DNA of 5,294 nucleotides, from NCBI GenBank assembly GCA_003511945.1, contig DOJA01000208.1, positions 1 to 5,294 on the forward strand, in the 5' to 3' direction. The first letter of the stretch is position 1; each line of letters starts with the position of its first letter. The notes below the pieces were generated by a model that had not been told where the DNA came from, did not search any database, and worked only from the letters and a program-made list of their open reading frames with translations. Positions 1-3,988 of this stretch are shown here, piece after piece. The translations under genes were made by a program, and so were the position numbers. Origin of the DNA: Phycisphaerales bacterium. Lineage in GTDB: Bacteria; Planctomycetota; Phycisphaerae; Phycisphaerales; UBA1924.

Positions 1-78
1 GTGGGGGGTGGGGGGTGGGAGAGAATCGGGCGGTTCGCACCCGTTGGTTTGCTCCCCAAAACAACCACTATCGGTTCG
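1..78. other. G-run stretch, no gene seen
   Basis: Nothing here looks like a gene; the cyclo-ligase gene on the minus strand ends at 79. The plus strand opens with two runs of six G (3-8 and 10-15), then GGG at 17-19 and GGG at 28-30. The gaps between runs are 1, 1 and 8 nt. This is close to a G-quadruplex motif, but the last loop is longer than the usual limit of 7. The DNA lies just downstream of the cyclo-ligase gene, so its transcript would be C-rich here. I see no stem followed by a T tract that would mark an intrinsic terminator. Confidence 0.4.
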
Positions 79-681
79 TCACCCGCCCCAGCGGCAGACC
101 CGCAAGCCCGCCTCGGTCAGCAGGGCATCCACCGGCTGGTCGTGGGCCTCGCGGGGTACTTCAGGCAAAACCTGCGCTTCGCAGCATACCCCCACCACCC
201 ACCCCGAGGTTCGGGCAGCAGCCCATCCCGCGCGCGCATCCGCCAGGAAACGGTCGTAGAACCCCGCCCCGCGCCCCAGACGGAACCCGCGCTCGTCAAA
301 CGCCAGACCGGGGACGAGCACGAGGTCGAGGTCGGCGGGCGGCACGACCGGCCCGTCCGGCGGCTCGGGCACGCTGTGACGGCGCACCTCGGTCGGCGCG
401 TCCGGGGCCAGGAGCGCGACCGGGCGCATCGTGCGCGCGTCCCAGTCCATCCGCGGGGCGCAGACGACCTTGCCCGCACCGAACGCCGCCCGCGCGGCGG
501 GACGGACATCCGGTTCCCCGGGCGTGCCCAGGAAGACCATCAACCGTCGCGCGCGCGCGAACCGTTGATGAGCGACCAGGTGCGCGCACGCCGCCGCCGA
601 CGCCCGCGCCAGGTCGTCGGGCGGGAGTGACGCGAGGAGTGACCTCATCCGCGCGCGCAGGGGCTTCTTGTCGTGTTCCAT
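79..681 (-). CDS. 5-formyltetrahydrofolate cyclo-ligase (5,10-methenyl-THF synthetase)
   Basis: This cytoplasmic folate enzyme uses ATP to convert 5-formyl-THF to 5,10-methenyl-THF. It belongs to the YgfA/Fau/MTHFS family. From ATG 681 the product is 200 aa, a normal length. Visible family marks are a basic N-terminus (KKPLRARMR, residues 5-13), SVPEP at 103-107, the core VPGLAFDERGFRLG at 123-136, the nucleotide loop GRGAGFYDR at 136-144, and AHD at 179-181 near a C-terminal TE. The loop is usually GxGGGxYDR, so one glycine is alanine here. The start is uncertain. ATG 690 would add MFH, but its only purine-rich signal (GGA) touches the codon; ATG 681 has that GGA about 9 nt upstream. The start region overlaps a parS-like palindrome. 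The gene diverges from trmL across a tandem-repeat array. A much longer in-frame N-terminal extension reaches 990 but runs through the repeats and trmL, so it is not believed. Confidence 0.93.
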   Translation of the reverse strand: MEHDKKPLRARMRSLLASLPPDDLARASAAACAHLVAHQRFARARRLMVFLGTPGEPDVRPAARAAFGAGKVVCAPRMDWDARTMRPVALLAPDAPTEVRRHSVPEPPDGPVVPPADLDLVLVPGLAFDERGFRLGRGAGFYDRFLADARAGWAAARTSGWVVGVCCEAQVLPEVPREAHDQPVDALLTEAGLRVCRWGG

Positions 682-689
682 GTGGAACA
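674..689. promoter_or_regulatory. parS-like palindrome over the cyclo-ligase start
   Basis: TGTTCCATGTGGAACA has two 7-bp arms that are perfect reverse complements; only the central two bases break the symmetry. It is one base from TGTTCCACGTGGAACA, a form of the ParB-binding site parS (compare TGTTTCACGTGAAACA in Bacillus and TGTTCCACGTGGAAC in Pseudomonas). On the minus strand it encodes MFHMEH. That is one residue from MFHVEH or MFHVKH, the peptides produced when a parS site sits on a start codon, as in some rsmG and parA genes. Against it, the mismatch lies in the central CG, which is normally well conserved. The site could instead be a local operator or chance. Confidence 0.4.
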
Positions 690-712
690 TTCCGTGAGGG
701 AGCGTAGGGCAG

Positions 713-862
713 AGAGCCCCCTCGACAGGTGAGCCCCTCCGGAATGTGAGCCCCCCGGAGAGTGAGCGCCCCCGAAAGGTGAGCCCCCCGAAAGGTGAGC
801 CTCCCGGAAGGTGAGCCCCCCGGAAGTTGAGCCCCCCCGGAAGTTGAGCGCCCGCCGCAATG
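713..862. repeat. tandem array of a 16-17 bp unit, nine to ten copies
   Basis: A unit close to TGAGCCCCCCGGAAGG repeats head to tail. TGAG marks lie at 730, 747, 763, 780, 796, 812, 828 and 845. A decayed first copy (AGAG) is at 713, and a decayed trace (TGGG) follows the array at 863. Steps are 17, 17, 16, 17, 16, 16, 16, 17 and 18 bp. Central copies (780-844) are most alike and the ends are decayed, as expected if the array grows from within. The unit length is not a multiple of three, and the minus strand is open in more than one frame only because the unit has no stop. The array fills the region between divergent genes, so promoters for the cyclo-ligase and trmL must lie within or beside it. 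The minus strand carries regularly spaced G runs. Confidence 0.9.
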
Positions 863-889
863 TGGGCGCGCGGGTACGCTCGCGTGGCG

Positions 890-1408
890 ATGCCCGCCCG
901 CGCGCCCCTGTTCCATGTGGTCATGCACGAGCCCGAGATCCCCAACAACACGGGGAACATCGGGCGCACCTGCATCGCCACCGGGTGCACCCTGCACCTG
1001 GTGCGCCCGCTGGGGTTTGATACGAGCGAGAAGGCGCTCCGCCGCGCCGGGCTGGACTACTGGCCCCGGCTGGGCGTGCGCGAGCACGACGACTGGTCGG
1101 CGCTGCTCTCGAGCGGCGGGATCGATCCGTCGCGGGTGTGGTTCACCTCCGGCCTGTTCGGCGTGCCGGTGTGGGAGGCCGACCTGCGCCCCGGCGACGC
1201 GCTCGTGTTCGGGAAGGAGACCGCCGGGTTGCCGCGGGAGATGCTGGAAGCGCACCGGGACCGGGTGATCACGCTGCCGATGGCGCCGGGCGAGCGGGGG
1301 CTGAATGTGGCGACGGCGGTGTGCGCGGTGGTCTACGAGGGGATCCGCCAGTGCGTAGGGCGGGGGGAGATCACCCTGACCCCGGATCAGCGCCTGACGC
1401 CCGGCTGA
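890..1408 (+). CDS. trmL: tRNA (cytidine/uridine-34 2'-O)-methyltransferase TrmL
   Basis: TrmL (formerly YibK) is a small SPOUT-class enzyme with a trefoil knot. It uses S-adenosylmethionine to methylate the 2'-OH of the wobble nucleotide in two tRNA-Leu isoacceptors. From ATG 890 the product is 172 aa, against about 157 in E. coli. All three SPOUT motifs are present: HEPEIPNNTGNIGRTC at 13-28, LVFGKETAGLPREM at 105-118, and LPMAPGERGLNVATAV at 129-144, followed by VVYEGIRQ. RRAGLDYW at 51-58 is also typical. The family normally begins at about residue 7 here (LFHVVMHEPEIP), so ATG 890 fits better than the in-frame ATG 860, which would add ten residues and abuts the repeat array. In-frame GTG 884 is also possible. 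No clear ribosome binding site precedes any of these. The gene after it starts 61 nt downstream on the same strand and may be co-transcribed. Confidence 0.93.
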   Translation: MPARAPLFHVVMHEPEIPNNTGNIGRTCIATGCTLHLVRPLGFDTSEKALRRAGLDYWPRLGVREHDDWSALLSSGGIDPSRVWFTSGLFGVPVWEADLRPGDALVFGKETAGLPREMLEAHRDRVITLPMAPGERGLNVATAVCAVVYEGIRQCVGRGEITLTPDQRLTPG

Positions 1409-1459
1409 TGCATCTTCGCTCGGGGTGCAGTCGTATATGAGCCGACCGCGGCGTGCAAT

Positions 1460-1466
1460 AGGAGGT
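1460..1466 (+). promoter_or_regulatory. strong ribosome binding site that sets the start at 1470
   Basis: AGGAGGT lies 3-4 nt before ATG 1470. It is the strongest Shine-Dalgarno sequence in the window. It favours ATG 1470 over the in-frame upstream GTG 1425 and ATG 1437, and the choice is supported by the signal peptide that begins exactly at 1470. Confidence 0.8.
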
Positions 1467-1469
1467 TTC

Positions 1470-2156
1470 ATGTTCATCTGGCGAGCGGCTGTCGTACTGG
1501 GGCTCGTGGCCGGACAAGCCGCCGCGCGAACGACACCATTGAGTGTTCCCGTGGGCACGGCGCCCGTGGTAGACGGCACCATGAGCGATGCGGAGTGGGC
1601 GGGATCGCTCAAGATCGAGCGCCACGGGCAGACCGTGTGGCTGCGGGCGGACGCGGAGCGCGTGTACATCGGGATCCGCGGCGCCGGGCCGGCGATCACG
1701 ACGGTCTGCATCGACGAACCGGAGCGGGTGCGCGTTCTGCACGCCTCGGCGGCGCTGGGCGAGGTGTCGTACGACCGCAAGGACGGAGCGCTGAAGCTGC
1801 GCGGGCCGGTGGAGTACGCGCGGCAACCCGCGGGCGATGCAGAGGGCGCCAGCGCGGCGCGGGAAGCGCACTTCGCCGCCCACGGGTGGACGGGATCGGT
1901 TGTGGGCGTCGGCGCGCCGGGCGTGACGGAGCTGGCGATCTCACGCGAGGCGCTGGGATTGTCGGAGGGCAAGGAACAGTCGTTCCCGCTCGCGCTGAGT
2001 CTGTTGAGCATGGCCGGGGGGAAGGGGGCCGGGAAGTTCACACTCCCCGACGGGCTGAGCGACGCGACCGTGGACCGGCGGATGCAGGCGGGCATGTTCC
2101 TGGAGAGCGCGGCGTTCACGCCGGAGAGTTGGGCGGTGCTGACAATTGGGGAGTGA
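1470..2156 (+). CDS. small exported protein with a CBM9/DOMON-like domain
   Basis: I do not recognise this as a named gene. The 228-aa product begins with a likely Sec signal peptide: MFIWR, a hydrophobic stretch (AAVVLGLVAG), then AAA at 17-19 as a plausible cleavage site before RTTP. The mature part opens with APVVDGTMSDAEW (31-43), the entry motif of family 9 carbohydrate-binding modules and DOMON-like beta-sandwiches. Next come VWLRADAERVYIGIRG (56-71), matching the 'W..ad.e.lYv.i.' strand pair, and VTELAISREALGL (152-164), matching the late 'E.aIp...Lg' strand. No catalytic domain, lipobox or membrane anchor is visible, and there is one cysteine (80). The protein probably acts in the periplasm or outside the cell, and the domain suggests sugar or other ligand binding. 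The substrate cannot be told. The gene is convergent with glyA, and its stop codon overlaps a hairpin. Confidence 0.78.
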   Translation: MFIWRAAVVLGLVAGQAAARTTPLSVPVGTAPVVDGTMSDAEWAGSLKIERHGQTVWLRADAERVYIGIRGAGPAITTVCIDEPERVRVLHASAALGEVSYDRKDGALKLRGPVEYARQPAGDAEGASAAREAHFAAHGWTGSVVGVGAPGVTELAISREALGLSEGKEQSFPLALSLLSMAGGKGAGKFTLPDGLSDATVDRRMQAGMFLESAAFTPESWAVLTIGE

Positions 2157-2173
2157 CGGGCGGGCCGCCCGTC
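2155..2173. repeat. dyad 1 of a twin hairpin repeat, possible terminator
   Basis: GACGGGCGGGCCGCCCGTC is an 8-bp stem with a 3-nt loop (GGC). It starts inside the stop codon of the exported-protein gene. It matches the dyad at 2205-2223 in length, loop size and the CCC that follows. No T tract follows on either strand, so it is not a classic intrinsic terminator. Its place between convergent genes would let it block read-through both ways or protect 3' ends. Confidence 0.7.
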
Positions 2174-2204
2174 CCACCAGGAGGAAGTAGAGGAGGCAAG
2201 GAGA

Positions 2205-2223
2205 GACAGGCGAGACGCCTGTC
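2205..2223. repeat. dyad 2 of a twin hairpin repeat, possible terminator
   Basis: GACAGGCGAGACGCCTGTC is an 8-bp stem with a 3-nt loop (AGA), followed by CCCCCTT. It lies 17 nt from the glyA stop codon. Against dyad 1 it differs at four of 21 positions counting the trailing CC. Two differences are the two sides of one base pair (G:C there, A:T here), and two lie in the loop. A purine-rich spacer (2176-2204) separates the two. The pair resembles REP/BIME-type repeats scattered between genes in some genomes. Confidence 0.7.
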
Positions 2224-2240
2224 CCCCTTGTTGGTGACGA

Positions 2241-3548
2241 TCAGACCGTCGCCCGCTCGGCACCCGGCATCGGGAACGCCTCGCAGAACGCGCCGATCTC
2301 GCGCTTCACCTGGCTCGCGACCTCCGGTGCGCCCTGGGCGCCAAGGACCCGGTCGATCCACTCGGCGACCTTGGCCATCTCGGGCTCGCGGAGGCCTCGG
2401 GTGGTGAGGGCGGGCGTGCCCAGGCGCACGCCGCTGGTGATGCGGGGCGGGCGCGGGTCGCTGGGGATGCCGTTCTTGTTGCAGATGATGGCGGCGGCTT
2501 CGAGCCACTTCTCGGCGTCGGCGCCGGTGAGGTTCCCGTCGCGGGCGCGGAGGTCGACGAGCATGAGGTGGTTGTCGGTCCCGCCGGTGGTGATGCGGAA
2601 GCCGCGCTCGGTGAGGGCGCGGGCGAGGGCCTGCGCGTTCTTGACGACCTGCCTCTGGTAGGCCTTGAACTCCGGTCGCAGCGCCTCGCCGAAGGCGACG
2701 GCTTTGGCGAGGACGACATGCATGAGCGGGCCGCCCTGAACGCCCGGGAAGACGGCCTTGTCGATCTTCCTGGCGAGTTCCTCGTCGTTGGTGAGGATCA
2801 GCCCGCCGCGCGGGCCGCGCAGGGTCTTGTGCGTGGTCGTGGTCACGACATGGGCGTGCGGGAACGGGGACGGATGAACCCCGGCGGCGACCAGCCCGGC
2901 GATATGGGCGATGTCGGCCATGAGCAGAGCGCCGCACTCGTCGGCGATCGTGCGGAAGCGGGCGAAGTCGATGACGCGGGGGTAGGCGCTGTAGCCGCAG
3001 AGGAGGAGCTTGGGCTTGTGCTCGAGGCAGACGGCGCGGGCGGCGTCGTAGTCGATCTGCTCGTGGTGCGGGTGCGAGGGCTCGTAGTGCAGGGGGTAGT
3101 GGACGGGTTTGTAGAAGGTGCCGGAGAAGTTGATCTTCATCCCGTGCGACAGGTGCCCGCCGTCCTTGAGGAGGAGGGAGCAAAAGGTGTCGCCGGGGTT
3201 CATCAGAGCCATGAAGGCGGCGGTGTTGGCCTGGGCCCCGGAGTGGGGCTGGACATTGGCGAAGTTGCAGTGGAACAGTTGCTTGGCGCGGTCGCGGGCG
3301 AGGTTCTCGGCCTGGTCGTGGAACTCGCAGCCGCCGTAGTACCGGGCGCCGGGGTACCCCTCGGCGTACTTGTTGGTGAGGCAGGTGCCCATCGCGTGCA
3401 TGACGGCGGGGGAGACATGGTTCTCGCTGGCGATGAGTTCGAGGGTGGACTCCTGTCGGGCGGCCTCGCGCGCGAGGATGTCGGCGGCGGCGGGGTCGGC
3501 GCTGCGGAGGAGTTCGAGGACGCTGTCAGCGATGGGGTCGTGGGCCAT
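2241..3548 (-). CDS. glyA: serine hydroxymethyltransferase
   Basis: This cytoplasmic PLP enzyme converts L-serine and THF to glycine and 5,10-methylene-THF, a main source of one-carbon units. The product is 435 aa (E. coli GlyA is 417) and looks complete. Family marks in order are LELIASENHVS (36-46), NKYAEGYPGARYYGG (59-73), DRAKQLF (86-92), and PHSGAQAN (101-108) for cofactor phosphate. D212 and H215 of ADIAHIAG stack on and bind PLP. TTTTHKTLRGPRGG (236-249) carries the Schiff-base lysine K241. PGVQGGP is present, as is the C-terminal ITSGVRLGTPALTTRG stretch. No key residue is missing. AAGGAAGGA 7 nt upstream supports this ATG. It lies downstream of mnmE on the same strand across a 440-nt structured gap, so it may have its own promoter or leader. 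Its 3' end faces the exported-protein gene. Confidence 0.97.
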   Translation of the reverse strand: MAHDPIADSVLELLRSADPAAADILAREAARQESTLELIASENHVSPAVMHAMGTCLTNKYAEGYPGARYYGGCEFHDQAENLARDRAKQLFHCNFANVQPHSGAQANTAAFMALMNPGDTFCSLLLKDGGHLSHGMKINFSGTFYKPVHYPLHYEPSHPHHEQIDYDAARAVCLEHKPKLLLCGYSAYPRVIDFARFRTIADECGALLMADIAHIAGLVAAGVHPSPFPHAHVVTTTTHKTLRGPRGGLILTNDEELARKIDKAVFPGVQGGPLMHVVLAKAVAFGEALRPEFKAYQRQVVKNAQALARALTERGFRITTGGTDNHLMLVDLRARDGNLTGADAEKWLEAAAIICNKNGIPSDPRPPRITSGVRLGTPALTTRGLREPEMAKVAEWIDRVLGAQGAPEVASQVKREIGAFCEAFPMPGAERATV

Positions 3549-3555
3549 CCGGGGA

Positions 3556-3564
3556 TCCTTCCTT
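3556..3564 (-). promoter_or_regulatory. glyA ribosome binding site
   Basis: On the minus strand AAGGAAGGA ends 7 nt before ATG 3548, near-ideal spacing, and confirms the glyA start. A TATCCT hexamer about 8 nt further upstream (3572-3577) could be a -10 element, but I see no -35 at the right distance. Confidence 0.75.
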
Positions 3565-3638
3565 GAGGGGTAAGGATACGCCGAACGGACCCACTCCCCC
3601 GATCGCGGTCCCCGGTCCGGGCCTGGCGGTCCGGCGTG

Positions 3639-3683
3639 CTCGGGCGCCCATCAGAGAGAGAGGTGAATAGGCGGGCGCCCGAG
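3639..3683. repeat. 11-bp perfect inverted repeat in the glyA upstream region
   Basis: CTCGGGCGCCC at 3639-3649 pairs without mismatch to GGGCGCCCGAG at 3673-3683. The loop of 23 nt (3650-3672) is purine-rich on the plus strand, with a GA repeat and GAGGTG. Each arm also contains the self-complementary GGGCGCCC, so each can act as a short operator-like palindrome, and the two GGGCGCCC cores are also direct repeats 31 bp apart. The repeat lies about 90-135 bp upstream of glyA. It could be a leader hairpin or a paired binding site for a regulator. The regulator is unknown. Confidence 0.6.
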
Positions 3684-3988
3684 GTCGGGGACGGAGGTGT
3701 CGCTCGCGCTGCAAGGGCCGCAGCCCCGGGCGACATGGCAACGGGACTACGGCCGACCGACGCCGACGCGGGCGCGACTCCGCTCGGCAACGAGTCAGGA
3801 CTATCGGTGCGGGCGGGACCGAAGCAAGTTCGCGTGCAAGGGGTTCAGGGCGGGCGGGGCACAGATGTGCGGCACCGCCCGCCACGGACGGGGGCCGGTC
3901 CCACAGTGGCGGGGCACCAGACGCATCAGGTGACACAGATGCGAGGGATTGTGAAATCTTCGTGTTGTGCCAAAAGGGAGGGTGGGCG
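3684..3988. other. structured gap between mnmE and glyA, candidate RNA or long leader
   Basis: No convincing gene is seen here: ORFs crossing it are shadow frames of mnmE or arginine-rich noise. Several stems are visible. One is 3699-3706 with 3727-3734, enclosing 3708-3712 with 3720-3724. Another is CTCG-GCAA-CGAG at 3783-3794, a GNRA-type loop on the plus strand. TCGGT/ACCGA pairs at 3804-3822. A 9-bp GC stem at 3849-3857/3875-3883 holds an inner GCAC/GTGC hairpin. CGCATC/GATGCG pairs at 3922-3943. The plus strand is clearly richer in A than T, and GCAA occurs five times. I compared it by eye with RNase P RNA, tmRNA, SRP RNA and cobalamin and glycine riboswitches and found no match. High GC alone makes hairpins likely, so a functional RNA is unproven. 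The stretch at 3945-3975 is locally AT-rich and could hold a promoter. Confidence 0.3.

Noticed and set aside
682..990. In-frame N-terminal extension of the cyclo-ligase through the repeats, reading like a glycine-rich repeat protein
   Set aside because: The repeat unit is not a multiple of three and lacks stops, so several minus frames are open. The extension also overlaps trmL, and the enzyme has normal length without it.
296..2263. Long minus-strand ORF of 655 codons
   Set aside because: It runs antisense to trmL and the exported-protein gene and has the arginine, serine and proline bias of a GC-rich shadow frame, with no recognisable domain.
2568..3566. Long plus-strand ORF antisense to glyA
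   Set aside because: It is a valine- and glycine-rich shadow of glyA, which has full motif support.
3840..3870. tRNA T-arm-like GGGGTTCAGGG
   Set aside because: The conserved A and the pairing arm do not follow, and no acceptor or anticodon arm can be drawn around it.
3890..3920. Cobalamin riboswitch, suggested by GCCACTGTGGGACCGG on the minus strand
   Set aside because: The GGTGCC-like element directly abuts it. The roughly 100 nt of conserved core between such elements, and the downstream AGxCAGGAGACCTGCC-type box, are not present.
3955..3975. Sigma-54 promoter, suggested by TTGGCAC on the minus strand after mnmE
   Set aside because: The -12 element (TTGCA-like) is absent at the required spacing; GAAGA is found there instead.
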